Assembly: GCA_050331695.1 (NCBI GenBank)
Contig: JBHJGP010000019.1
Coordinates: 1-64,000, forward strand
Length of the DNA stretch: 64,000 nucleotides
From: JBHJGP01 sp050331695
GTDB taxonomy: Bacteria > Pseudomonadota > Alphaproteobacteria > Geminicoccales > Geminicoccaceae
Direction: 5' to 3'
Shown: positions 19,393 to 28,311 of the stretch, piece after piece
Layout: every line of letters begins with the position of its first letter
How positions within the stretch are numbered: the first letter of the stretch is position 1
Notes under the pieces: generated by a model
The model's input: only the letters and a program-made list of their open reading frames with translations
Database searches by the model: none
Told to the model about the DNA's origin: nothing
Translations under genes and position numbers: made by a program

Positions 19393-20634
19393 TCAGCGTT
19401 TCAGCGCCGGCAGAACCTTGCCGGCGCATTCGCCGAAACCGATGGTTACGCCGTCGCCACGGGCCGCGCCCCGAAGGATCAGCGTGTCACCATCCTCGAT
19501 GAAGCGTCGTTTGATACCGCCGGCGAGCATGAGGGGCTCCTTGCCGCCCCAGGTGAGTTCCAGAAGCGAGCCGCGGTTGCCGCGCTCCGGACCCGAGATG
19601 GTGCCCGATCCAAGAAGGTCGCCCACCCGCATCGGGCAGCCACAGGCCGTGTGGTGGGCCAGCTGTTGCGCGGCTGCGTAGTACATCTCCCGATAGTTGG
19701 TGCTGGCGATCACCGTCTCGGCTCCACCCTCCGGCATCATGGCGACGTCCAGATCAATGTCGTAGAGCAACGGACCCGGCTCCTCCAGATAGGGCAGAAG
19801 CGGCTTTTCCCGGGGCTGTGTCGCGACCCGAAAGGGTTCCAGCGCCGCCGCGGTGACGATCCACGGGCTGATCGTGGTCGCATTCGCCTTCGCCTGAAAC
19901 GGTCCGAGCGGCTGATACTCCCAGGTTTGGATGTCTCGGGCCGACCAGTCGTTCAAGAGCACGTAGCCGAAGATCATGGCATCCGCTTCGGCGACCGAGA
20001 CCGGGCCAGTCGAGGCCGTGCCGACGACAGCACCCATCTCGAGTTCGATGTCGAACCGGGCGGACGGAGCAAAGCGGGGTGTCTGTTCATCAGGGCCCTT
20101 GAGCTGCCCCCAGGGGCGGCGGACCTCGGAGCCTGAGACGACCACCGAGGACGCGCGGCCATTATAGCCGATCGGCATGTGCAGCCAGTTCGGCGGCAAC
20201 GCGTTTTCGAGACCCCGGAACATGGTTCCGACATTGGTGGCGTGATGGCGGCTCGAGTAGAAATCCGTGTACTCGCTGACCTCGAACGGCAGGTGCAACT
20301 GCGCTTCCGCCTGGGGCACGAGCTGGTTTGCCGTTTGCTCTTGGCCGGGTGCTCCATCCGCCAGCAGGTTGAAAAGATCGGCGCGCAAGGTCGACCAGGC
20401 CCCGGCACCAAGCACCATAAAGGCGTTCCACGCGCTTGTCTGAAGGGCGCCGCCGAAATCGAGATGGCCCGCCACCTCTAAACCAGCCACGTCCAGGATC
20501 CGGTCGCCGATCGCGACGCCGCACCGTTTTTCGCCGCCATCGATCGAGAACACGCCACAGGGCAGATTGTTGAGCGGAAAAGCGCTCTCGGCAGCGTTGG
20601 CGCTGTCCACCCAGGATCGCTGCAACCCGGTCAT
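19393..20634 (-). CDS. fahA: Fumarylacetoacetase
   Basis: A 413-residue enzyme that hydrolyses fumarylacetoacetate to fumarate and acetoacetate, the last step of tyrosine/homogentisate degradation. It has the N-terminal SH3-like domain and the C-terminal FAH fold. Active-site motifs are visible: DFYSSRHHATNVG (catalytic histidine), FDIELEMGAVVG (metal-binding glutamates) and LLNDWSARDIQTWEYQPLG. Length matches the family (about 410-430). It lies 31 bases downstream of the homogentisate dioxygenase gene, and the cluster continues with DUF2783 and FAD monooxygenase genes on the same strand. Confidence 0.95.
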   Translation of the reverse strand: MTGLQRSWVDSANAAESAFPLNNLPCGVFSIDGGEKRCGVAIGDRILDVAGLEVAGHLDFGGALQTSAWNAFMVLGAGAWSTLRADLFNLLADGAPGQEQTANQLVPQAEAQLHLPFEVSEYTDFYSSRHHATNVGTMFRGLENALPPNWLHMPIGYNGRASSVVVSGSEVRRPWGQLKGPDEQTPRFAPSARFDIELEMGAVVGTASTGPVSVAEADAMIFGYVLLNDWSARDIQTWEYQPLGPFQAKANATTISPWIVTAAALEPFRVATQPREKPLLPYLEEPGPLLYDIDLDVAMMPEGGAETVIASTNYREMYYAAAQQLAHHTACGCPMRVGDLLGSGTISGPERGNRGSLLELTWGGKEPLMLAGGIKRRFIEDGDTLILRGAARGDGVTIGFGECAGKVLPALKR

Positions 20635-20665
20635 GACCTGGTCTCCGGCCGTTCCAGCGAACCCG

Positions 20666-22024
20666 CTAACGGCCCTCGGGCGTGCCGTCGAAATGCTTCA
20701 CTAAGTCGGTCCAGCAATCGATGTAATCCTCCTGGAGCGGGGCCTCCTCGGCGGCGAATGCGGTCAAGTGCTGAGGGAAACGGGTCTCGAACATGAAGCT
20801 CATGGTGTTGTCGAGCTTGGCCGCCTGAAGCTCGGCGTTCGTCGCCCCCTCGAAGGCCTGCTTATCCGGTCCGTGCGGCAGCATCATGTTGTGAAGGCTC
20901 ATGCCGCCCGGCACGAAGCCCTGGGGCTTGGCGTCGTAGATCCCGTAGATGTTGCCCATCAGCTCCGACATGACGTTCTTATGGTACCAGGGCGGCCGAA
21001 AGGTGTTCTCGGCGACCATCCAGCGTTCGCGGAACAGCACGAAATCGATATTGGCGGTGCCGGGCTGGCCGGAAGGCGCGGTGAGCACGGTGAAGATCGA
21101 CGGATCCGGGTGGTCGAAAAGGATCGCGCCGACCGGGCAGTAGGCGGTGAGGTCGTATTTTACCGGCGCGTAATTGCCGTGCCAGGCGACGATGTCGAGC
21201 GGTGATTGGTTGATTTCGGTCACGTGAAACTGGCCACACCATTTGATCGTGACGGTGGACGGCACCTCGCGGTCCTCGAAGGCGGCGACCGGCGCCTTGA
21301 AGTCCCGCGGATTGGCGAGACAGTTGGCCCCGATCGGCCCGCGACCGGGCAGCTCGAACTTCGGACCGTAATTCTCGCAGACGAAACCGCGGGCAGGACC
21401 AGCGACGAGCTCGACGCGGTAGACCAGACCGCGCGGGATCACTGCGATCTCCTTCGGTTCCAGATCGATGATGCCGAGCTCGGTGTGGAAGCGGATCTGA
21501 CCTTCCTGCGGAACGACGAGGAGTTCGCTGTCCGCCGAGTAGAAATACTCATCCACCATCGACCGGGTGATGAGATAGATATGCGACGCCATGCCGGTCT
21601 GCGTATTGACGTCGCCCGCCGTGGTCATGGTCCGCATGCCGGTGATCCAGGTAAGCTTTTCATCGGTATGGGGAACTGGGTCCCAGCGGTACTGGCCGAG
21701 GCTAATCACACCGTCCTCGATCGAGGGCGCGCTTTTCCAGTAGGGCACGTCGATTCTGGTGTAGCGCGCTGAATGCTTCACCGACGGTCGGATCCGGTAG
21801 CACCAGGTGCGCTCGTTCTGGTGGCTCGGCGCCGTGAACGCCGTGCCGGAAAGCTGTTCGGCATATAGCCCGTAGGCGCATTTCTGGGGGCTGTTCATGC
21901 CCTGAGGCAGAGCGCCGGGCAGCGCTTCGGTTTCATGGTCGTTGCCGAAGCCCGGCATGTAGCCCGGAACGGTGCCGGTGGTGGTGAGCTGTTGGTGGAT
22001 CTTCCGTTCGTCTTGAACGTCCAT
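20666..22024 (-). CDS. hmgA: Homogentisate 1,2-dioxygenase
   Basis: A 452-residue ring-cleavage enzyme that converts homogentisate to maleylacetoacetate. The non-haem iron site is present: histidine in PPWYHKN, glutamate in MSELMG and histidine in MMLPHGPD. The family N-terminal signature MPGFGNDHETEALPGALPQG is also clear. It is third in a minus-strand unit starting with the FAD monooxygenase gene and precedes fumarylacetoacetase. No maleylacetoacetate isomerase gene is in the window, so isomerisation must be encoded elsewhere. Confidence 0.96.
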   Translation of the reverse strand: MDVQDERKIHQQLTTTGTVPGYMPGFGNDHETEALPGALPQGMNSPQKCAYGLYAEQLSGTAFTAPSHQNERTWCYRIRPSVKHSARYTRIDVPYWKSAPSIEDGVISLGQYRWDPVPHTDEKLTWITGMRTMTTAGDVNTQTGMASHIYLITRSMVDEYFYSADSELLVVPQEGQIRFHTELGIIDLEPKEIAVIPRGLVYRVELVAGPARGFVCENYGPKFELPGRGPIGANCLANPRDFKAPVAAFEDREVPSTVTIKWCGQFHVTEINQSPLDIVAWHGNYAPVKYDLTAYCPVGAILFDHPDPSIFTVLTAPSGQPGTANIDFVLFRERWMVAENTFRPPWYHKNVMSELMGNIYGIYDAKPQGFVPGGMSLHNMMLPHGPDKQAFEGATNAELQAAKLDNTMSFMFETRFPQHLTAFAAEEAPLQEDYIDCWTDLVKHFDGTPEGR

Positions 22025-22041
22025 GTCCGGCTCCTTTCAGC

Positions 22042-22281
22042 TTAAGTCTTGGTCGGATCTTCGGAACGTCCCGAGCCGGTCTCGGCGCCGCGGGCCAGTG
22101 CCAGCGCCTGCTCGAGGACGGCGAGATCGCCGATATGGTTGGCGAGGATCAAGATGAGACGTGCGTTGAGCGCATGGGTCTGGCTCTCGCTTAGGCCCTC
22201 ATGGGCTCGGAGAAGCGCCGCGTAGAAGTCGTCCGTATTGCCGAGGTTCGGCTTGACGATCAGATCTGCCATCGGTGTCAT
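22042..22281 (-). CDS. DUF2783 small protein
   Basis: A 79-residue acidic helical protein of the DUF2783 family, recognised by its FYAALLRAHEGLSESQTHAL core. Its start overlaps the stop of the FAD monooxygenase gene (ATGA), which indicates coupled translation and a tight functional link. DUF2783 genes typically sit beside such monooxygenases in homogentisate-type clusters. Its role is unknown; a small accessory or stability partner of the monooxygenase is an inference. Confidence 0.85.
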   Translation of the reverse strand: MTPMADLIVKPNLGNTDDFYAALLRAHEGLSESQTHALNARLILILANHIGDLAVLEQALALARGAETGSGRSEDPTKT

Positions 22282-23903
22282 CCTTTGCCGATCGCGCGTC
22301 TCAGCGCGTCGGTCACGGCGGCGGCCTCAAAGCGTTGCCAGCGGGCGGCGACGTGCTGGTCCGGCCTGATCAGATAGACGGCTGCGGCTTCGCTGCCGAG
22401 ATAGCGCTCTGCGAGCGCTGGCTCAGCATTATTTGAGATCGTGCCCCGACACCCCTCGATCGCGATCCCGTCGACTTCGAGCTCTTGCGGCACGTCTGCT
22501 TCGATTCCGAGGAGCGTGAAGCCGCCCGACCACAAGCGATCAAGCAGGAAGCCTGGCCGCAGGGGCGCATCGAGACAGGGCGAACCGGGCCGCGTGCGCT
22601 CCGGGCCGCCTGGCAATCCATCCCGACCGTTCAGTGGCGAGCCGTCATAGGTGCAGGGCACGGACAGGCGCCCCGAATTGACCATCGGCCGGGCGAAGTC
22701 GTGGCTGGTGACCAGATCGAGCACCGCTTCGCGGAACAAAGCGTGCGCCGGTGATCGGGGTGTCAGGAAATCGGCTGACCGGCTGGAATTCTTGATGTTC
22801 TCCAAGGCACCCATTTTGCGCTCGACCTGATAGCTGTCGATCAGCGCCTCCGATGCCTTGCCTTCCAGAACGAGACCCAGCTTCCAGCCCAGATTGTCGA
22901 TGTCCTGCATGCCGCCATTGGCGCCGCGGGCACCGAAGGGCGAGACCTGGTGCGCGCTGTCGCCGGCAAAGAGGACGCGGCCGTGGCGGTAGTCCTCCAT
23001 GGTGCAGCAGCGAAACGTGTAGATCGAGGTCCAGACCAGATCGAAGTCGATGCCGTCGCCGATCATTCCTCGGACGCGGGCTCGAACCTTTTCCTCGTCG
23101 AGCTCGGCCTTGCGGTCGATGTTCCAACCCAACTGAAAATCGAGCCGCCAGACATCGTCCGGCTGCTTGTGCATCAGCGCCGTCTCACCGCGATTGAAGG
23201 GCGGGTCGAACCAAAAGCGGCGCTCGACCGGAAAGTCGGCCTCCATCCTTATGTCGGCGATCAGAAAATTGTCCTCGAAGACGCGGCCCTCAAATCCGAG
23301 GCCCATCATGTCGCGGGTCGGCGAGTTGGCGCCGTCCGTGGCGATCAGCCAGTCGGCCTCGGCGCGGTAGGGCCCATCCGGCGTCTCGATCTCCAGTTCG
23401 ACATGATCTTGCTTAGGCGTGACCGCCGTGACCCGGTTGCGACCTCGGATTTCGATCTGCGCCCCGGCTGTTTGCTGGCGTCGGATCTCGTCGACGATGA
23501 ATTTTTCGAAATAGGGCTGCTGGAGGTTGATGAAGGCCGGGCGGCGATGGCCGTCCTCGGGCAACAAATTGAACGTGTAGATCTCTTCCTCGTCGCGATA
23601 GACCCTGCCAAAATTCCAAACGACGCCCTTCTCGACCATGGCGTTTCCGCAGCCGAGGCGGTCGCAGATCTCGAGCGTGCGCTTGGCGAAGCAGATGGCG
23701 CGGCTGCCCTTGCCCACGCCTTCATGATCATCGAGCACCAGACAGGCGACGCCGCGCCGGCCGAGATCGAGCGCCAGCGCCATTCCGATCGGTCCGCCGC
23801 CGACGATGATCACGGCATGCCTTCGGGCTTCAGTCCTGTCCTGGTCAGGTACGCGAGCATAGGGGTAGAGCTTGAACGCGGTCTCGTAACGGGTCTCAAG
23901 CAT
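22278..23903 (-). CDS. FAD-dependent aromatic monooxygenase
   Basis: A 541-residue flavoprotein monooxygenase of the PHBH/MhpA type: Rossmann GxGxxG as VGGGPIGMALALDLGRRG near residue 33, the ATDGANSPTR NAD(P)H/FAD motif, and the second FAD motif GRVLFAGDSAHQVSPFGARG. A thioredoxin-like C-terminal domain follows, as in MhpA-family enzymes. Such enzymes hydroxylate phenolic rings. Given the homogentisate dioxygenase gene downstream, it may generate homogentisate, for example from 3-hydroxyphenylacetate; that substrate is inferred. It is first in the operon and divergent from the protocatechuate dioxygenase genes. Confidence 0.88.
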   Translation of the reverse strand: MLETRYETAFKLYPYARVPDQDRTEARRHAVIIVGGGPIGMALALDLGRRGVACLVLDDHEGVGKGSRAICFAKRTLEICDRLGCGNAMVEKGVVWNFGRVYRDEEEIYTFNLLPEDGHRRPAFINLQQPYFEKFIVDEIRRQQTAGAQIEIRGRNRVTAVTPKQDHVELEIETPDGPYRAEADWLIATDGANSPTRDMMGLGFEGRVFEDNFLIADIRMEADFPVERRFWFDPPFNRGETALMHKQPDDVWRLDFQLGWNIDRKAELDEEKVRARVRGMIGDGIDFDLVWTSIYTFRCCTMEDYRHGRVLFAGDSAHQVSPFGARGANGGMQDIDNLGWKLGLVLEGKASEALIDSYQVERKMGALENIKNSSRSADFLTPRSPAHALFREAVLDLVTSHDFARPMVNSGRLSVPCTYDGSPLNGRDGLPGGPERTRPGSPCLDAPLRPGFLLDRLWSGGFTLLGIEADVPQELEVDGIAIEGCRGTISNNAEPALAERYLGSEAAAVYLIRPDQHVAARWQRFEAAAVTDALRRAIGKG

Positions 23904-24207
23904 CCCTAGCGCGCTCCTCGCAATCCCAAAGCGCTGCCTCTTTCGCGGAAGCTTGCCTTCGTCGCGGTCTTGTTAACGCACCAGGCAAACACCGTCCCCA
24001 CCCTTCTGCTTGCGTTCTCTTAAGTTGCGGTCCGCCGGTTTTTCAACTTCGCACACCTTGGATACTAGCTTATTTGGGTTCCGTGGTCCCAATGCACGAC
24101 CGGAAGGCCCGTATTCCTAACCTGCGCGGACGAACTGGCGGAACGCCATCGGAGCTTGCTCAGCGCATCCTGTCTCCGGGTAGATGAAGCGCGAGGGAGA
24201 AAAACTT
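23904..24207. other. Intergenic control region between divergent aromatic catabolic operons
   Basis: About 300 bases separate the FAD monooxygenase start from the protocatechuate dioxygenase start. I see no gene. A short inverted repeat TTGGG (24074-24078) / CCCAA (24088-24092) could be a regulator site, but no regulator gene is adjacent and no convincing promoter consensus was found. Confidence 0.4.
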
Positions 24208-24936
24208 TTGCAAACAAGGGGTGAGTTCTACCAAAGGGACCGGGAATGGCACCCGCCGGCCCTGACGCCGGACTACAAAACCTCCGTCTCACGGTCACCA
24301 CGATACCCGCTGATCAGTCTTGAGAACTCGGCCTCCGAGGCAACCGGGCCAGCTTTCGGGCATGGCGACATCGACCGCATCGATAGGGATCTTTTGTCGA
24401 ACTACGCCAAACCCGGCGAGAGCCCGATCGGCGAGCGGATCATTCTGCACGGCCGGGTGCTCGACGAGAATGCCAGGCCGCTGCCCGACACGCTTGTCGA
24501 GATCTGGCAGGCAAACGCCGGCGGCCGTTACCGGCACAAGAAGGACACCTACCTGGCGCCGATCGATCCCAATTTCGGCGGCTGCGGCCGGACGCTTACC
24601 GACGAGCACGGCTACTACTTCTTCCGAACCGTCAAACCCGGCGCCTATCCCTGGCGGAACCGGCTGAACGACTGGCGACCGGCGCACATCCACCTGTCGA
24701 TTTTCGGGCCGGCCTTCGCCCAGCGCCTGATCACCCAGAGCTATTTCGAGGGTGATCCGCTGATCGCTCAATGCCCTATTCTGAACGCCATCCCGGATCC
24801 CTTGGCCCGCGAACAGCTCGTCGCCCGCCTCGATCTGAATGCCACGATCCCGCTGGACAGCATCGCCTACGCATTCGACATCGTACTCCGCGGCCGGCGC
24901 TCGACCCTGTTTGAGAACCGCCTCGAGGGTAACTGA
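24208..24936 (+). CDS. pcaH: Protocatechuate 3,4-dioxygenase beta subunit
   Basis: Intradiol ring-cleavage dioxygenase subunit that binds the ferric iron. The ligands are visible: Tyr in GGRYRHKKDTY, Tyr in KPGAYPWRN, and the two His in WRPAHIHLS. With the alpha subunit it opens protocatechuate to 3-carboxy-cis,cis-muconate in the beta-ketoadipate pathway. I prefer the TTG at 24208 because GAGGGAGA lies at a proper distance upstream and relatives begin with a similar short leader before FYQRDREWHPPA; an in-frame ATG at 24184 is the alternative, adding eight residues. The alpha-subunit gene follows two bases after the stop. Confidence 0.92.
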   Translation: MQTRGEFYQRDREWHPPALTPDYKTSVSRSPRYPLISLENSASEATGPAFGHGDIDRIDRDLLSNYAKPGESPIGERIILHGRVLDENARPLPDTLVEIWQANAGGRYRHKKDTYLAPIDPNFGGCGRTLTDEHGYYFFRTVKPGAYPWRNRLNDWRPAHIHLSIFGPAFAQRLITQSYFEGDPLIAQCPILNAIPDPLAREQLVARLDLNATIPLDSIAYAFDIVLRGRRSTLFENRLEGN

Positions 24937-24938
24937 CC

Positions 24939-25559
24939 ATGCCGCGGGACCCGAACTGCCTTAAGGAAACGCCGTCCCAGACCGCCGGACCTTACGTGCA
25001 TATCGGCCTGGCGCCTGGCGCCGCCGGCTTCGACATCTACAAGCGAGAATTGGGATGGGACATCGCCGGGCCGAACGCTAAAGGCGAGCGGATCCGGGTC
25101 GAGGGTTTGGTCGTCGATGGCATCGGCAGTCCGGTGAAGGACGTCATGCTCGAAGTGTGGCAGGCGAATGGTGACGGCATCTACGCTCACCCCGAGCATG
25201 CCGGCGAGGTGGAGGAAGGCTTTCGCGGCTGGGGCCGGGTCATCACCGACTTCGAGACCGGCGAGTGGGCATTCGAGACCGTGAAGCCCGGGCCGGTCGT
25301 GGGCCGGTCGGGCAACATGATGGCGCCGCACATCAATTTCTGGATCGTCGCCCGGGGCATCAATATCGGGCTCAATACGCGGATGTATTTCGCGGACGAG
25401 ACTGAGGCCAACGCCGTGGATCCGGTGATCAACCTGATCGAATGGGAACGCCGCCGCAGAACACTGATCGCGGCGAAGAGTGAGCACGACGGACAAAGCG
25501 TTTATCGCTTTGACATCAGACTTCAAGGTGAGGACGAAACCGTCTTCTTTGATATTTGA
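24939..25559 (+). CDS. pcaG: Protocatechuate 3,4-dioxygenase alpha subunit
   Basis: A 206-residue partner of the beta subunit with the same beta-sandwich fold (TPSQTAGPYVHIGLAPG, LEVWQANGDGIYAHPEH, MMAPHINFWIVARGINIG). The alpha subunit lacks the full iron-ligand set and completes the substrate pocket. Length is normal for PcaG. It follows the beta gene by two bases. Other beta-ketoadipate genes (pcaB, pcaC, pcaD) and the usual regulator pcaQ are not in this window, so the pathway must be completed elsewhere. Confidence 0.93.
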   Translation: MPRDPNCLKETPSQTAGPYVHIGLAPGAAGFDIYKRELGWDIAGPNAKGERIRVEGLVVDGIGSPVKDVMLEVWQANGDGIYAHPEHAGEVEEGFRGWGRVITDFETGEWAFETVKPGPVVGRSGNMMAPHINFWIVARGINIGLNTRMYFADETEANAVDPVINLIEWERRRRTLIAAKSEHDGQSVYRFDIRLQGEDETVFFDI

Positions 25560-25744
25560 CTTTGGTCGGCCTGATATTGATTCGTTGGCTGGATCCCAGC
25601 CTCGGACGAGAACGGCGGCGTTCGGGTCGCACTTGACCACAAACCAGGCTAATACCAGCTCGCATTGTGGCTGGTGCGTCCTCCAGCCGGCCCCTTGGCC
25701 CGGGCGGCCTTGCCGCAGATCCTGGCATTTTCGGGAGACAGACG

Positions 25745-27148
25745 ATGCTCCTCGGTTTCGAGGCGATTGATCTCGCGCGCTTTCAGTTCGCGTTCACGGT
25801 CGCCTTCCATATCATCTTCCCGGCCTTCTCCATCGGGCTGGCCAGTTATCTGGCCGTTCTGGAAGGCTTGGAGCTCTGGACCCGGGACACGGTCTACCGG
25901 CGTCTGTTCAACTATTGGAAAACAATCTTCGCCGTGACGTTCGGTATGGGCGTCGTCTCCGGGATCGTCATGTCGTACCAGTTCGGCACCAACTGGTCCG
26001 TATTTTCGGACCGCGCCGGACCGGTCGTTGGCCCCCTGATGGGTTATGAAGTGCTCTCGGCCTTCTTCCTCGAGGCGGGCTTTCTCGGCGTGATGCTGTT
26101 TGGCCGTGATAAGGTTGGTCCTCGCCTGCATTTCGTTGCAACGCTGATGGTGGCCTTCGGCACGCTGTTCTCGGCCTTTTGGATCCTGAGCGTGAACAGC
26201 TGGATGCATACGCCAGCCGGCTACGCCGTAGCGGAGAACGGCCAATACGTGCCGGACGACTGGGTTCAGATCATCTTTAACCCTTCGTTCCCCTACCGCC
26301 TCGTCCACATGGTGCTCGCCGCCTACCTGACCACCGCCTTCGTTGTCGGCGCGGTCGGCGCCTGGCACCTGTTGCGCGACGCGTCCGATCGGCCGGCCCG
26401 GATCATGTTCTCCATGGCGATGTGGATGGCGCTTCTGGTCGCACCGCTTCAGATCATCGCGGGCGACCTGCACGGGCTGAATACGCTCGAGCACCAGCCG
26501 GCCAAGATCGCGGCGATGGAGGGCCACTACGAAACACGGGACGGCGCGCCGCTCGTCCTCTTCGGCATCCCGGACGACGAAGCGGCCGAACTTCGCTATG
26601 CGATCGAAATCCCGAAACTGGGCTCCTTCATCTTGGCGCATGATTGGAACGCCACCGTCCAAGGCCTCAAGGCGTGGCCCGACGAAGACCGGCCGCCGGC
26701 TGAAATCGTGTTCTGGTCGTTCCGGGTGATGGTCGCGATCGGCTTCGCCATGCTTGGCGTCGGGCTTTGGTCCTTATGGGCGCGGTACAAGGGAGGCCTT
26801 CACACAGCCCCTTGGCTGCAGCGCGCTGCCGTCCTGATGGGACCAAGCGGCTTTGTCGCGGTCCTCGCCGGCTGGATCACGACGGAAGTGGGACGCCAAC
26901 CCTGGGTCATCAACGGCCTGCTTCGAACCGCCGATGCCGCTTCGCCTCTGGACGCGCCGGCGGTGGAGGCGTCGCTCCTGGCCTTCATCCTGGTCTATTT
27001 CGCGGTGTTCGGCTCGGGTACGTTTTACCTTCTGCGGCTGATGGCGGTTACGCCCGGCGCAGACACCGGCGATCGCGGTCCAATCCGGTCGGCGGGAATC
27101 GTTCCGGGGCCTGCGATCGAGCAAAAACCTGCCGTCCCGGCCGAGTGA
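25745..27148 (+). CDS. cydA: Cytochrome bd ubiquinol oxidase subunit I
   Basis: A 467-residue multi-helix membrane protein carrying the haem b558, b595 and d sites of a bd-type terminal oxidase that reduces oxygen with quinol. Family features: FEAIDLARFQFAFTVAFH (N-terminal haem ligand His), TFGMGVVSGIVMSYQFGTNW, RLVHMVLAAY (haem b558 His) and GWITTEVGRQPWVI. It is about 50 residues shorter than E. coli CydA, consistent with the short-Q-loop (CIO-like) class. The ATG at 25745 lies behind GGGAGA; the open frame upstream is not conserved. It is followed six bases later by subunit II. Confidence 0.95.
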   Translation: MLLGFEAIDLARFQFAFTVAFHIIFPAFSIGLASYLAVLEGLELWTRDTVYRRLFNYWKTIFAVTFGMGVVSGIVMSYQFGTNWSVFSDRAGPVVGPLMGYEVLSAFFLEAGFLGVMLFGRDKVGPRLHFVATLMVAFGTLFSAFWILSVNSWMHTPAGYAVAENGQYVPDDWVQIIFNPSFPYRLVHMVLAAYLTTAFVVGAVGAWHLLRDASDRPARIMFSMAMWMALLVAPLQIIAGDLHGLNTLEHQPAKIAAMEGHYETRDGAPLVLFGIPDDEAAELRYAIEIPKLGSFILAHDWNATVQGLKAWPDEDRPPAEIVFWSFRVMVAIGFAMLGVGLWSLWARYKGGLHTAPWLQRAAVLMGPSGFVAVLAGWITTEVGRQPWVINGLLRTADAASPLDAPAVEASLLAFILVYFAVFGSGTFYLLRLMAVTPGADTGDRGPIRSAGIVPGPAIEQKPAVPAE

Positions 27149-27154
27149 GGAACC

Positions 27155-28159
27155 ATGATCTTCGATCTCGCTTTCATCTGGGCCGGTCTCATCGCGTTCG
27201 CCGTGCTGGCTTATGTCTTGCTCGACGGCTTTGATCTGGGCATCGGCATCCTGTTTCCCCTTCTGTACACCGAACGCGACCGTGATCAGGCGATGAACTC
27301 CGTCGCACCGGTCTGGGATGGTAACGAAACCTGGCTCGTGTTGGGCGGAGGCGGCCTCTTCGCCGTGTTCCCGCTCGCCTACGCCGTCGTCATGCCCGCT
27401 CTCTACGCGCCGATCATCGCCATGCTTCTCGGCCTTATTTTCCGAGGCGTTGCCTTCGAATATCGCTGGCGCACGAAGCGGGGTAAGTGGCTGTGGGATC
27501 TGTCCTTCGCCGGAGGATCCCTGATCGCGACCTTCGCCCAAGGCATCGCGCTCGGCGCCCTGGTTCAGGGGATACCGGTGGAAGGCCGTGCCTATGCCGG
27601 AGGATGGTGGGCCTGGCTCACGCCCTTCTCATTGCTGACAGGCATCGCGCTGGTCGTCGGCTACGCGCTTCTCGGCGCGACCTGGCTGGTGATGAAGACC
27701 GAAGGCGAACTCGAAGCGTTGGCGCGGCGCATCGCCTACATCACGGGCGCCGGCACACTCGCTCTGATCGCCGTTGTCAGCCTCGTTACACCCTTCCTGG
27801 ACCCGGTCTATCTCGAACGCTGGTTCGCCTGGCCGACCGCTGTCTTCAGTGTGCTCGTGCCGGCCTTGGTCGCGGGCTGCGCCTTGGCGCTGTTCACAGG
27901 CTTGCAGGGTGGCCATCAGGTCCGGCCCTTCGCCGCCGCGCTCGGCATCTTCATTCTGAGCTTCACCGGTATCGGCATCAGCTTCTACCCCTACATCGTG
28001 CCGCCGAGCCTGACGATTTGGGAAGCCGCGGCCCCTGATGAGAGCCTCATCTTTCTGCTCGTCGGCGCAGTGGTTCTGTTGCCGCTGATCCTGGCCTATA
28101 CGGGCTACGCCTATTGGGGCTTTCGCGGCAAGGTCGACCCAGACGGCGGCTACCACTGA
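27155..28159 (+). CDS. cydB: Cytochrome bd ubiquinol oxidase subunit II
   Basis: A 334-residue membrane protein with about nine hydrophobic helices, beginning FDLAFIWAGLIAFAVLAYVL and containing LDGFDLGIGILFP and VWDGNETWLVLGGGGLFAVF, both diagnostic of CydB. It supports subunit I and does not bind haem itself. It overlaps the start of the DUF2474 gene by one base (TGATG), which implies coupled translation of the three-subunit complex. Confidence 0.95.
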   Translation: MIFDLAFIWAGLIAFAVLAYVLLDGFDLGIGILFPLLYTERDRDQAMNSVAPVWDGNETWLVLGGGGLFAVFPLAYAVVMPALYAPIIAMLLGLIFRGVAFEYRWRTKRGKWLWDLSFAGGSLIATFAQGIALGALVQGIPVEGRAYAGGWWAWLTPFSLLTGIALVVGYALLGATWLVMKTEGELEALARRIAYITGAGTLALIAVVSLVTPFLDPVYLERWFAWPTAVFSVLVPALVAGCALALFTGLQGGHQVRPFAAALGIFILSFTGIGISFYPYIVPPSLTIWEAAAPDESLIFLLVGAVVLLPLILAYTGYAYWGFRGKVDPDGGYH

Positions 28160-28275
28160 TGGCCGCACGGTCGCGGGAGGCGTTCCGCCGTCTTGCCTGG
28201 TTCGTCGGCCTTTGGCTCGCAGGCGTCGCCGCCGTCACTGCTGTCGGCGCTGTCATCCGCGCCGTGCTTCTTTAA
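28159..28275 (+). CDS. DUF2474 small membrane subunit (CydX-like) of bd oxidase
   Basis: A 38-codon gene whose ATG overlaps the cydB stop (TGATG). It encodes one transmembrane helix preceded by a basic N-terminus; WFVGLWLAGVAAVTAVGAVI followed by Arg fits the DUF2474 pattern. In proteobacteria, CydX-type peptides bind subunit I and stabilise the haems; DUF2474 proteins occupy the same position in operons for CIO-like oxidases, so an equivalent role is likely. Such genes are easily missed because of their length. Confidence 0.85.
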   Translation: MAARSREAFRRLAWFVGLWLAGVAAVTAVGAVIRAVLL

Positions 28276-28311
28276 CTTTTGTCTCAGGGATTTGACGATG
28301 ATGGCGAGATC

